From contig NZ_MTHB01000011.1 of NCBI RefSeq assembly GCF_002220365.1, forward strand, positions 1 to 64,000: 64,000 bases of DNA. The letters run 5' to 3'. This DNA comes from Caballeronia sordidicola. Lineage in GTDB: Bacteria > Pseudomonadota > Gammaproteobacteria > Burkholderiales > Burkholderiaceae. Shown in pieces: positions 1 to 7,561 of this stretch. Under the pieces are notes generated by a model, which saw only the letters and a program-made list of their open reading frames with translations, ran no database searches and was not told the DNA's origin. Each line of letters starts with the position of its first letter. The first letter of the stretch is position 1. Both the position numbers and the translations under genes were made by a program.

Positions 1-1
1 G

Positions 2-1252
2 AGCGACCCGAACTCATATGGGTTTAGGAGTCATCGCTCGACAGCCGATGCCCAGTCTCAGTTATTCAAATCCTTGCATGACAAGGGCTCGGCTCCTTGG
101 GTGCTGGAAGCGGATATCAAGGGATGCTTTGACCATATCAACCATGACTGGTTGGAGTGCAATGTCCCGATGGACACAGCAATCCTCCGGAAGTGGCTGA
201 AGGCTGGCCTGATTTATCAAGGTCAGCTACAGGCGACGGAGGCCGGTACGCCACAGGGAGGAATCATCTCCCCAACGCTTGCCAATGTAACGTTGAACGG
301 GCTCGAACGAGGACTGATTTCGCATCTCGGTGCGAAATTTGGAATTGCGAAGGCCAAGAAGTTGAAAATTCATGTGGTGCGGTACGCGGACGACTTTGTC
401 ATTACTGGTGACTCGAAAGAGGTACTGGTCAGTGAAGTCCGACCTTGGGTAGAGGCATTCCTTGCGGTTCGAGGGTTGCAGTTATCTGAGGAGAAAACGC
501 GGATCACTCACATCGATCACGGCTTCGATTTCTTGGGGTGGAATTTTCGGAAGTACTCGAAAAAGATGCTCATCAAGCCGAGTAAGAAGAACGCACAAGC
601 GTTCTACTGCAAAGTGGGGGAAACGATCAGCGGAAACAAAGCGGTTCGGCAGGAGGATCTGATCCGCCTGCTAAATCCGATGCTACGGGGTTGGGCGCAG
701 TACCACCATCCCGTAGTTGCTAAGCAGGCTTACAGCCGCATGGAGCATTTGATCTTTCAAAGGCTCTGGTGGTGGGCTAAGAGGCGACATCCGCAGAAAA
801 GCGCCGACTGGGTCAGAAAGAAGTACTTTCACTCAGTTGGCGATCGCAGGTGGGTGTTTGCTGCTCCCGTAGTTACGAAAGATGGCAGCAAGGGTTTGCT
901 TGAGCTGTACCAGATCAGCGGCACGGTCATTAAGCGACACGTGAAGATCAAAGGGGATTTTGATCCTTTTGATCCAACGTGGGAGCAGTACGGCGAGAAA
1001 CTGCGGCAGGATCGCATGTGGGACTCGATGCGTTACCGTCGGCAGTGGGCGACGCTGTACATGTCACAGGGCGGCTCTTGTGCGCACTGTGGCACGGCTC
1101 TAACGGATGAAACGGGTTGGCACGATCATCATCTGGAATATCGGATGCATGGTGGCAAAGACACGTTATCCAACCGAGCTTTGCTCCATCCGCACTGCCA
1201 CCACCAGGTGCATGCTGGTAAAATTGTTGTGACGAAGCCGGTTCTGTCTTGA
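2..1252 (+). CDS. ltrA: Group II intron reverse transcriptase/maturase, 5'-truncated by window edge
   Basis: The multifunctional protein of the intron: reverse transcriptase, RNA maturase and, here, an HNH endonuclease. The reading frame is open from base 2 and already encodes the family motif DPNSYGFR, so the N-terminus lies outside the window; the ATG at 74 is internal. Visible in order: RT palm motifs (TPQGGIISPTLAN, then the catalytic YADD near base 390), the maturase/thumb region with GWAQYHHPV, and a C-terminal HNH zinc finger (CAHCG, then DHH, then LHPHCHHQVH). The C-terminus is complete with a TGA at 1252. An intact YADD and HNH suggest it could be functional if the 5' half is also intact. 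Confidence 0.9.
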   Translation, partial: SDPNSYGFRSHRSTADAQSQLFKSLHDKGSAPWVLEADIKGCFDHINHDWLECNVPMDTAILRKWLKAGLIYQGQLQATEAGTPQGGIISPTLANVTLNGLERGLISHLGAKFGIAKAKKLKIHVVRYADDFVITGDSKEVLVSEVRPWVEAFLAVRGLQLSEEKTRITHIDHGFDFLGWNFRKYSKKMLIKPSKKNAQAFYCKVGETISGNKAVRQEDLIRLLNPMLRGWAQYHHPVVAKQAYSRMEHLIFQRLWWWAKRRHPQKSADWVRKKYFHSVGDRRWVFAAPVVTKDGSKGLLELYQISGTVIKRHVKIKGDFDPFDPTWEQYGEKLRQDRMWDSMRYRRQWATLYMSQGGSCAHCGTALTDETGWHDHHLEYRMHGGKDTLSNRALLHPHCHHQVHAGKIVVTKPVLS

Positions 1253-1274
1253 ACGGAGCTTTGAATGTAGGCTT

Positions 1275-1308
1275 GAGCTGTATGCGGGGAAACTCGCACG
1301 TACAGTTC
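1275..1308 (+). ncRNA. Group II intron domain V hairpin
   Basis: A 34-nt stem-loop starting GAGCTGTATGCGG, with a GAAA tetraloop-like turn, ending CGCACGTACAGTTC. This is the conserved catalytic domain V of bacterial group II introns, placed where expected just after the maturase stop codon. The terminal stem GAGCTGTA/TACAGTTC pairs with a G-U closing pair. Confidence 0.85.
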
Positions 1309-1349
1309 TTAGGGGGCCCATCATCCATAAGGATGGTGGGCTACCCTAC

Positions 1350-1618
1350 CGAGGGCGCGTTGCCCGCGCTCATCGGCGTCAATCAAGCGTGCGGCGGGAT
1401 TGCGAAGGGTGTTGGCGGATTACTAATGGTCCATTCAAGCGGCGCTCGGGCACCATCCGCGCGAGTTTTGCGTGCCGCCCTGGCGCAGGTTTGAAGCAAG
1501 TCCAGACGCTTCAGCTACCCGTCTCATATAGTGCCGTTCCGGGCAACCACAAGGCGGCCGTGCCTGAGTTCCGCGTCCGCGCGCACGGCCAGACGCGTTT
1601 CCACATTACCTCGTCCCG
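1350..1618. other. Intergenic stretch between intron and MFS gene
   Basis: No convincing gene. It would contain the 3' flank of the intron insertion and the promoter of the MFS gene. A GC-rich dyad (GAGGGCGCGTTGCCCGCGCTC) starts at about 1351, immediately after the likely 3' end of the intron. I see no recognisable gene fragment. Confidence 0.5.
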
Positions 1619-2821
1619 ATGTCCAATCCGTCTGTTACGTCCACACGTTTGAGCGCGCCCGAGTTGCGTGCGACCGTGTCGCTTGCCGCTATCTTTGCGC
1701 TGCGCATGCTCGGTCTTTTCATGATCATGCCGGTGTTTTCCATCTACGCGAAAACCATCCCGGGCGGCGACAACGTGCTGCTGGTCGGCATCGCGTTCGG
1801 CGCTTATGGGGTCACGCAGTCGCTGTTGTACATCTTTTATGGCTGGGTCTCGGACAAGCTCGGGCGCAAGCCGGTGATCGCGTTCGGGCTGATCGTGTTC
1901 GCCATCGGCAGCTTCGTGGCGGCGGTCGGCCATTCCATGACGTGGATCATTGTCGGCCGCGTGATCCAGGGCATGGGAGCCGTATCGTCGGCGGTGATTG
2001 CGTTTATCGCGGATCTGACCTCTGAGGAAAACCGCACGAAAGCCATGGCCATGGTGGGCGCGAGCATTGGTGTCTCGTTCGCGGTGGCCATTGTTGGCGC
2101 GCCGATTGTGTTCGAGTGGGTCGGCATGAGCGGACTGTTTACGCTGATCGGCTTTTTATCGATACTCGCGGTCGGCGTCGTGATCTGGGTCGTCCCGGAC
2201 GCACCCAAACCGCCCGTGCACGTGAAAGCGCCGTTCGCCGAAGTACTGCACAACGTGGAATTGCTGCGCTTGAACTTCGGTGTGCTCGTTTTGCACGCCA
2301 CGCAAACCGCGCTTTTTCTCGTTGTGCCGCGCATTCTGGAGGCGGGAGGTTTGCCGGTCGCAGCCCATTGGAAAGTCTATTTGCCCGTGATGGGCCTGGC
2401 GTTCGTCATGATGGTGCCGGCCATTATCGCCGCGGAAAAACGCGGAAAAATGAAGGCCGTGATGGTCAGCGCCATAGGTCTTATCCTGATTGGCCAGTTG
2501 TTACTCGGCGCCGCTCCGCATACCCTGTGGTCAGTGGCCGCAGTTTTGTTCGTGTACTTCCTGGGCTTCAATGTGCTGGAAGCGTCGCAGCCGTCGCTCG
2601 TCTCCAAACTCGCGCCTGGCACGAGGAAGGGCGCGGCGGCGGGCGTCTACAACACAACGCAGTCGATCGGCCTCGCCATTGGCGGGGTGATCGGTGGCTG
2701 GCTGCTGAAAGTAGACGGGCAGAGCGCTGTATTTTTCGCGTGCTCGGGGTTGGTTTTTGCATGGCTGATCGTGGCGGCGAACATGAAACCGCCGCCGCAG
2801 AAAATCCGGCGCACGGCTTAA
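1619..2821 (+). CDS. MFS transporter (YajR-like, without the C-terminal domain)
   Basis: A 400-residue, 12-TM major facilitator superfamily protein, probably a drug/metabolite:proton exporter of the inner membrane. The loop 2-3 motif GWVSDKLGRKPVIAFG is the classical MFS motif A, and motif C-like glycine-rich sequence follows in TM5 (SIGVSFAVAIVGAPI). It resembles E. coli YajR but lacks that protein's cytoplasmic ferredoxin-like tail. The ATG at 1619 is used because the hydrophobic protein starts shortly after; no strong ribosome binding site is visible. A perfect hairpin terminator follows at 2847. The substrate cannot be read from the sequence. Confidence 0.85.
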   Translation: MSNPSVTSTRLSAPELRATVSLAAIFALRMLGLFMIMPVFSIYAKTIPGGDNVLLVGIAFGAYGVTQSLLYIFYGWVSDKLGRKPVIAFGLIVFAIGSFVAAVGHSMTWIIVGRVIQGMGAVSSAVIAFIADLTSEENRTKAMAMVGASIGVSFAVAIVGAPIVFEWVGMSGLFTLIGFLSILAVGVVIWVVPDAPKPPVHVKAPFAEVLHNVELLRLNFGVLVLHATQTALFLVVPRILEAGGLPVAAHWKVYLPVMGLAFVMMVPAIIAAEKRGKMKAVMVSAIGLILIGQLLLGAAPHTLWSVAAVLFVYFLGFNVLEASQPSLVSKLAPGTRKGAAAGVYNTTQSIGLAIGGVIGGWLLKVDGQSAVFFACSGLVFAWLIVAANMKPPPQKIRRTA

Positions 2822-2846
2822 GCAGCTGTCGTTTTTTGTCGGGCGT

Positions 2847-2870
2847 ATTTTGCCGTGTCGGCAAAATTTT
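2847..2870 (+). terminator. Intrinsic terminator after the MFS gene
   Basis: Perfect 9-bp stem ATTTTGCCG / CGGCAAAAT with a TGT loop, continuing into a short T run. It separates the MFS gene from ssb, so ssb probably has its own promoter in 2871-3000. Confidence 0.75.
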
Positions 2871-3000
2871 GCCGCAGCGTGGTGCATGAGGTTTGCGGAT
2901 TTTGCAGGTCTTGCTGAACAGGTCGACTGCCACCGCGTGTCGCGTTGCGAGCGCACCGCATCAGGTCAAATTGAATTGAATTGAATCAACTGGAGAAATC

Positions 3001-3531
3001 ATGGCATCCGTCAATAAAGTCATTCTCGTCGGCAATCTGGGAGCCGATCCGGAAACCCGCTATCTGCCGAGCGGCGACGCCGTGGCCAACATCCGCCTTG
3101 CCACCACCGATCGCTTCAAGGACAAGACGTCCGGCGAGATGAAGGAGCTGACGGAATGGCATCGCGTGTCGTTTTTCGGCCGGCTTGCCGAGATCGTGAA
3201 CGAATATCTGAAGAAGGGCTCGTCGGTTTATATCGAGGGCCGGATCCGTACGCGTAAGTACACCGATCAAGCCGGCGTGGAAAAGTATGCGACCGAGATT
3301 GTCGCGGAACAAATGCAGATGCTGGGTGGACGCAGCGGTGCAGGCGGCGGTGGTGGCGGTGATGAAGGCTACAGCCGCGCGCCGGCTGAGCGTAGCAGCG
3401 GTGGTGGTGCGAGCCGCGGCGGTGCCGCGGCCGGGCGTCCTGCGGGCGGTGGGAATGCAGGAGGCGCAAGCCGTCCGAGCGCGCCGGCGGGCGGTGGTTT
3501 CGACGAAATGGACGACGATATTCCGTTCTGA
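3001..3531 (+). CDS. ssb: Single-stranded DNA-binding protein
   Basis: The 176-residue SSB binds ssDNA during replication, recombination and repair. The OB-fold is at residues 1-110 ([44 protein letters not shown]). A glycine/arginine/serine-rich linker (about 115-165) follows, then the acidic protein-interaction tip DEMDDDIPF. Length and tip match canonical proteobacterial SSB. The start ATG at 3001 is preceded by CTGGAG at good spacing. Upstream is a short tandem repeat of ATTGA (about 2969-2985). A terminator follows at 3565. Confidence 0.97.
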   Translation: MASVNKVILVGNLGADPETRYLPSGDAVANIRLATTDRFKDKTSGEMKELTEWHRVSFFGRLAEIVNEYLKKGSSVYIEGRIRTRKYTDQAGVEKYATEIVAEQMQMLGGRSGAGGGGGGDEGYSRAPAERSSGGGASRGGAAAGRPAGGGNAGGASRPSAPAGGGFDEMDDDIPF

Positions 3532-3564
3532 TCGGCGTACCCAGCGGTTTTGTTGCGTTTGACT

Positions 3565-3591
3565 AAAAAGCCCGCCTCGTGCGGGCTTTTT
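3565..3591 (+). terminator. Intrinsic terminator of ssb
   Basis: Stem AAAAAGCCCGC / GCGGGCTTTTT around CTCGT, a classical A-tract/GC-stem/T-tract terminator 33 nt after the ssb stop codon. Confidence 0.9.
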
Positions 3592-4325
3592 GCTTTGCGC
3601 GCGCGTCGAGGTGACGATGAACCGGTCGCTGGCATTCGCCGCACCGTGTCGGGCAGCGGTGCCTTTCGAGCGGTGGCATCGGGAAAGATGCGCGTTGCGA
3701 TCGCGCCACGTGTCGGCAGCCCAGCACGCAATCGCCGAAAAGAGAAAGACGGAGAAAAAATGTCCGATATGAAACGCAGGACCTCCATGCGTCCATTTCG
3801 ACTGCTCCAGCACACGATCTTCCGGTGAAAGCGGCCTCTGGTCTATTCATCACCAAAATAAAAGGCGCGTGGACAAGCGACCGTGCCATCCGGTGACAAA
3901 TCTCAACAAAGCCCAATTTTCGTCCACCGCTCTGTTGACCGGTGCATATTGCCGTCCTCCGTGCGATTGTCGGATTGCTAACTAGCAACGGTTTAGAGCT
4001 TCGTTTCTAAACAGAGAGGATTAGGACAATTCGTATAGAACAGTCGGCTATTTGAAATCTACTCTGGCCTACGTTGAACCATGTGGTGCAGCATGCCGGC
4101 CACAAGCGCCCATGGCAAGCAACAGTCAGACAAACGAGCGCGCCCACCCGCGCCGCAATTAGACAAGTCTTGGAAGTGACGCGCTGTGTAGCAGGAACAT
4201 TGAGAGTGTTCCTATATAGAGCGGCTTATCCCCGTGTTCTTATGTGCAACGGCGCATTACCAATGGTCGTTGCCAGTTGGCGCGGATTCAACCCGAAGTG
4301 CATACAAGAAAACTGAGAGGCAGCA
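3592..4325. other. Long intergenic region upstream of the response-regulator block
   Basis: About 730 bases without a convincing gene. The short open frames here have no RBS, atypical codon use and no recognisable motif. The part from about 3830 on is more AT-rich than the surroundings and probably carries the promoter of the first regulator; a weak dyad TTTAGA...TCTAAA lies near 3990-4010. Confidence 0.5.
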
Positions 4326-4973
4326 TTGAAACTGCGAATCGTTCTGGCAGACGATCATCCGTTCGTTTTACTCGGCATTCGAGCGACGTTCAGCATGGAT
4401 GAAAATCTGGAAGTCGTGGCCGAGGCTGCAAGCGCTGCAGAGTTGCTGAGGCTGCTGGCATACACCCCATGCGACGTGCTGGTGACCGACTTCGCGATGC
4501 CCGAGCAAGGCCTGCAGGCGGAAGACGGCCTGCGGCTCATCAAGCGCTTGCGGCGAGACTGGCCGGCCATCAGCATTGTCGTGCTGACCAGCATGAGCAA
4601 CGTCGCCATCCTCCGGTCAATCCTGGCCGCTGGCGCAATGAGCTTGCTCAACAAGGTCGAGTTCATGGACGAGCTTGCCACAGCGGTCAAGTTTGCAGGC
4701 GTTGGACGCCGCTACCTGAGCACGTCGATCGTCTCGGCGCTGGCGGTGGCCGGAGCAGAAGCCGACGCACTCGGGGAGGGCCCGCGTCTTTCGCCGCGGG
4801 AGATCGAAGTCGTCCGGATGTTCGCGAGCGGTTTGTCGATCACCGAGATTGCACGTTTCATGAAACGCGATGTCCGCACGATCAGCCGTCAGAAGCGCGA
4901 CGCCATGGGCAAGCTCGGGGTCCAGAACGATCCGGGATTATTCGCCTTTGCACGCGCGCACGGAATGACGTGA
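4326..4973 (+). CDS. NarL/LuxR-type response regulator 1
   Basis: A 215-residue two-component response regulator. The receiver has the acidic pair D9-D10 (LADDHPF), phospho-acceptor D55 (VLVTDFAMP) and the conserved lysine in LLNKVEF. The C-terminal LuxR helix-turn-helix runs from about residue 152 (LSPREIEVVRMFASGLSITE) to 200. The start is a TTG at 4326, chosen because GAGAGG lies about 7 nt upstream and the receiver begins at once. It is the first of three paralogous regulators in tandem and resembles EvgA/BvgA-type partners of unorthodox kinases. Its target genes are unknown. Confidence 0.88.
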   Translation: MKLRIVLADDHPFVLLGIRATFSMDENLEVVAEAASAAELLRLLAYTPCDVLVTDFAMPEQGLQAEDGLRLIKRLRRDWPAISIVVLTSMSNVAILRSILAAGAMSLLNKVEFMDELATAVKFAGVGRRYLSTSIVSALAVAGAEADALGEGPRLSPREIEVVRMFASGLSITEIARFMKRDVRTISRQKRDAMGKLGVQNDPGLFAFARAHGMT

Positions 4974-5127
4974 TGCTGCAGATTGCGAAAGGCTTTCGGA
5001 GGCATCTTATGTTGATGACGGCGCAGATCAACGATCCTTCAGCGGGCCGTGCGAGCACCGGCAAATTGAAACCCGCCGCGAGCGGACGCATCACCTGGGC
5101 GAATTTCAGGTTAGAAGAGGTTAGTAA

Positions 5128-5805
5128 ATGATTGCGTTCACTCAACGAATCAAATTGGCGGTAGCGGACGATCATCCATTAGTTGTTCTTGCCATCGAGC
5201 GGCTGATCGCTAATGTGCAAAACATTGAAATTGTGTGTCGCGCGCAAGATTCAACCGGGCTGGTGGAAGCACTCGAGAAGCGGGAATGCGACGTCGTCAT
5301 CATGGATTTTTACATGCCGGGCGGCGAGCATGGCGATGGTATCGATTTGATCAAATATATCGTCGAACATCATCCGAAAGCGGCAATCGTCGTTTTATCC
5401 ATGACAACGGATGCGGACCTGATCGCGCGCGCGCTCGATGCGGGCGCCAACGCGGTGGTCAGCAAGCAGGACCGGCTCGAGCTTATCTACGTGGCGATCG
5501 TGACGGTGCTTGCGCACGAGGATTATCTTGGACCGTCGGTGCGCGCACTGCTCGCGGACGCGAGTTCGGCAAACCAGGTGGATCTCATTCGACAGAAACT
5601 CACGCGCCGTGAACTTGACGTCATTGCCCGCTATGCGCGCGGTGGCAACGTCACTGAAATCGCGCGCGAACTCGGCCGCAGCGTCAAGACGATCAGCGCG
5701 CAAAAATGCGCTGCCATGCGCAAGCTCGATTTATCGACGGATGCCGAGCTTTACCGATTTGCATTCGACAGTGGTCTGGTCCAGGCACAACGGCTAGGGG
5801 TTTAG
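5128..5805 (+). CDS. NarL/LuxR-type response regulator 2
   Basis: A 225-residue paralogue of the regulator at 4326. Receiver acidic pair D14-D15 (VADDHPLV), phospho-acceptor D60 (VVIMDFYMPGG) and lysine in VVSKQDR; the LuxR HTH begins at LTRRELDVIARYARGGNVTE. An ATG at 5128 follows GAAGAGGTTAG, a plausible RBS. It has all the residues needed for phosphotransfer. The gap to the preceding gene is about 150 nt, so independent transcription is possible. Confidence 0.88.
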   Translation: MIAFTQRIKLAVADDHPLVVLAIERLIANVQNIEIVCRAQDSTGLVEALEKRECDVVIMDFYMPGGEHGDGIDLIKYIVEHHPKAAIVVLSMTTDADLIARALDAGANAVVSKQDRLELIYVAIVTVLAHEDYLGPSVRALLADASSANQVDLIRQKLTRRELDVIARYARGGNVTEIARELGRSVKTISAQKCAAMRKLDLSTDAELYRFAFDSGLVQAQRLGV

Positions 5806-5829
5806 CCAACGGCGTTAAAAGCCGTCGCA

Positions 5830-5848
5830 ATACAAGTACGACTTGTAT
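5830..5848. promoter_or_regulatory. 19-bp perfect dyad upstream of response regulator 3
   Basis: ATACAAGTACGACTTGTAT: two perfect 8-bp arms around ACG, in the 97-bp gap between regulators 2 and 3 and 55 nt before the likely start. Its size and symmetry suit a dimeric LuxR-type DNA-binding protein. That it is an operator, and for which protein, is inference. Confidence 0.45.
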
Positions 5849-5902
5849 ACATCAGGTCCCGGAGACACGTGGGCCATCACGTACCAGGCGTATAAAACAA
5901 AA

Positions 5903-6547
5903 ATGGATTCGAAAATCCGGATTATCGTGGCAGACGATCATGCGGTCGTGCGAGAGGGGATCCGCATCTGGCTTGAGCGGGACCCGCGAGTAAAGGTAGT
6001 GGCTACGGCTGTAGATACCGAATCACTCGCAGACCGGATAGACAGCTTTCCGTGCGAGGTCGTGATATCCGACATTGGCATGCGGGGCATCAACGGCGAA
6101 AACAACGCCATCGCGTTTCTACGACGTTTCCTGAGGCAAGCACAGCGGCCGCGCGTGATCGTTGTGACCATGATCGCGCAGCCTCAAATGCTGACCGGCT
6201 TGCTGGAACTGGGCGTAGACGGCCTCGTCGACAAACGCGATTGCATGGAAGCGCTGAACCAGGCGGTTATCGAGGTTGTCGATGGCGGACGTTTCGTCTC
6301 CAAGCACGCGGGGGCGCTGTTGGGCAACGAACTCGTCAACGTTGCCGGTCGCGCCGGGGTACTGAGCGCCCGCGAATGGGAGGTTTTCCAGTTGTACGCG
6401 AGTGGCTTGTCGCTGATCAGCATTGCGAAACGTCTGGAGCGCAGCGTCAAAACCGTTGGTACGCAGAGGCGCAGCGCAATGCGTAAGCTTGGGCTGAAAA
6501 GCGAGACTGAACTGATCGACTACTTGAGACAAATCGGTCTCGTGTAA
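5903..6547 (+). CDS. NarL/LuxR-type response regulator 3
   Basis: A 214-residue paralogue of the two upstream regulators. Receiver acidic pair D11-D12 (VADDHAVV), phospho-acceptor D57 (VVISDIGMRG) and lysine in LVDKRD. The usual proline after the phospho-Asp (MP) is replaced by MR. The HTH begins at LSAREWEVFQLYASGLSLIS. The start is placed at the ATG at 5903 (MDSKIRIIVADDH), as in the paralogues; a TTG at 5843 in frame would add 20 unconserved residues and would start inside the dyad at 5830-5848. Confidence 0.86.
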   Translation: MDSKIRIIVADDHAVVREGIRIWLERDPRVKVVATAVDTESLADRIDSFPCEVVISDIGMRGINGENNAIAFLRRFLRQAQRPRVIVVTMIAQPQMLTGLLELGVDGLVDKRDCMEALNQAVIEVVDGGRFVSKHAGALLGNELVNVAGRAGVLSAREWEVFQLYASGLSLISIAKRLERSVKTVGTQRRSAMRKLGLKSETELIDYLRQIGLV

Positions 6548-6788
6548 CGTAAAAAGCCGCGTCGAAACCATGTCGAAATTCCCTTTCCAATCGACACCAC
6601 CAGAATCGCATGGGCAACGAACAGACAACATTGTTTCTCAGAAATGTTTAGGAATGGTCTGATTAAACCGGTGCGCCTTTCGCTCCAGACTTGAACGCTT
6701 TACTTCGCCAACGCGCGTGATCCCGCCAATCTTTTTTGTGCGGTCGGGCGTGCGTTGGCCGAGAGCGAATTTCAGACGGGGTGACGGC
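6548..6788. other. Intergenic region before the aquaporin gene
   Basis: About 240 bases without a gene. It follows the last response regulator and should hold the promoter of the aquaporin-kinase pair. No clear terminator or operator is visible. Confidence 0.4.
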
Positions 6789-7547
6789 ATGTTCAAGAAA
6801 CTGATAGGCGAGTGCGCGGGAAGCTTTTCGCTTATTTTCTTCGGCTGCGGCAGCACCGCGCTAGCGAGTGGTTATTTTCGCTCCGATATCGGGCTCGTCT
6901 GCCAAGCCCTGGCCTTCGGCCTTGCGGCAACCACGCTTGTCTACGTTCTGCGTCCCGTTTGCGCCGCTCATTTCAATCCCGCGGTTACCGTTGGATTCGC
7001 CATTGCCAACCGTTTTCCCGTGCGGGACCTGGTCCCGACTATCACCGCTCAGATTGGGGGCGCGACTGCCGGCGGGTGGTTCTTATATGTCGTTGCGAGC
7101 GGGCGCCCAGGTGTCTCGCCCGATCTCATCGCGTTCGGCGCGAATGGTTACGGGGCTCATTCGCCCGCCGGGTATCAGTTGCACGCCGCGCTGATCGTCG
7201 AGGCGCTGATGACCTTCGTGTTTGTCCTCGTGACGCTCTCGGTCGCGTCCGGCAGGCAAGCGCGTTTCAACGGCTCCGTGCTGATCGGGCTGTCGCTGAC
7301 GTTGTGTTCCCTGCTCGCCATTCCGGTGACAAACGGGTCTTTGAACCCCGCTCGTTCCACCGGCGTCGCGCTCGTGGTGGGCGGCTGGGCGCTAGATCAG
7401 CTCTGGCTGTTTTGGGCGGCGCCGCTTGCGGGCGGTGTGCTGGCAGGCCTCGTCCATCCCATGCTCCAGCGCAGCGCAACGAGTAAGAGCGAGCCGCTGA
7501 CGCACGTCGGCCGTATCGACGGCGTGCTCGACAAGCAACTGTCGTAA
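6789..7547 (+). CDS. Aquaporin-family channel with altered selectivity filter
   Basis: A 252-residue MIP-family membrane channel with six predicted TM helices and both NPA boxes (HFNPAVT, N63; SLNPARS, N186). Numbering coincides with E. coli AqpZ, so the filter can be read directly: F43 and R189 are kept, but the AqpZ filter residues H174 and T183 are S174 and G183 here. The loop before the first NPA box is RPVCAA instead of GHISGG. A wider, more permissive pore is inferred. The ATG at 6789 follows GGGGTGAC; a GTG at 6717 would add an unconserved leader. The hybrid kinase starts 14 nt downstream, so co-transcription is likely. Confidence 0.87.
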   Translation: MFKKLIGECAGSFSLIFFGCGSTALASGYFRSDIGLVCQALAFGLAATTLVYVLRPVCAAHFNPAVTVGFAIANRFPVRDLVPTITAQIGGATAGGWFLYVVASGRPGVSPDLIAFGANGYGAHSPAGYQLHAALIVEALMTFVFVLVTLSVASGRQARFNGSVLIGLSLTLCSLLAIPVTNGSLNPARSTGVALVVGGWALDQLWLFWAAPLAGGVLAGLVHPMLQRSATSKSEPLTHVGRIDGVLDKQLS

Positions 7548-7561
7548 CGGGCGCGAACATC

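Larger units (their letters stand above)
1..1349 (+). mobile_element. Group II intron, 3' part (5' part outside the window)
   Basis: The left end of the window lies inside a bacterial group II intron. The intron-encoded protein occupies domain IV (ends at 1252), followed by a domain V hairpin at 1275-1308 and a domain VI-like hairpin at about 1314-1342, made of GGCCCATCATCC and GGATGGTGGGCT around an ATAA loop. The 3' end is probably the CTAC at about 1346-1349. The 5' intron domains and the 5' exon are not visible, so the insertion target and the exact 3' splice site are inferred. Confidence 0.85.

Noticed and set aside
4074-4316. 80-codon plus-strand frame ending just before response regulator 1
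   Set aside because: No RBS, no motif; ends at the RBS of the real gene. More likely leader DNA.
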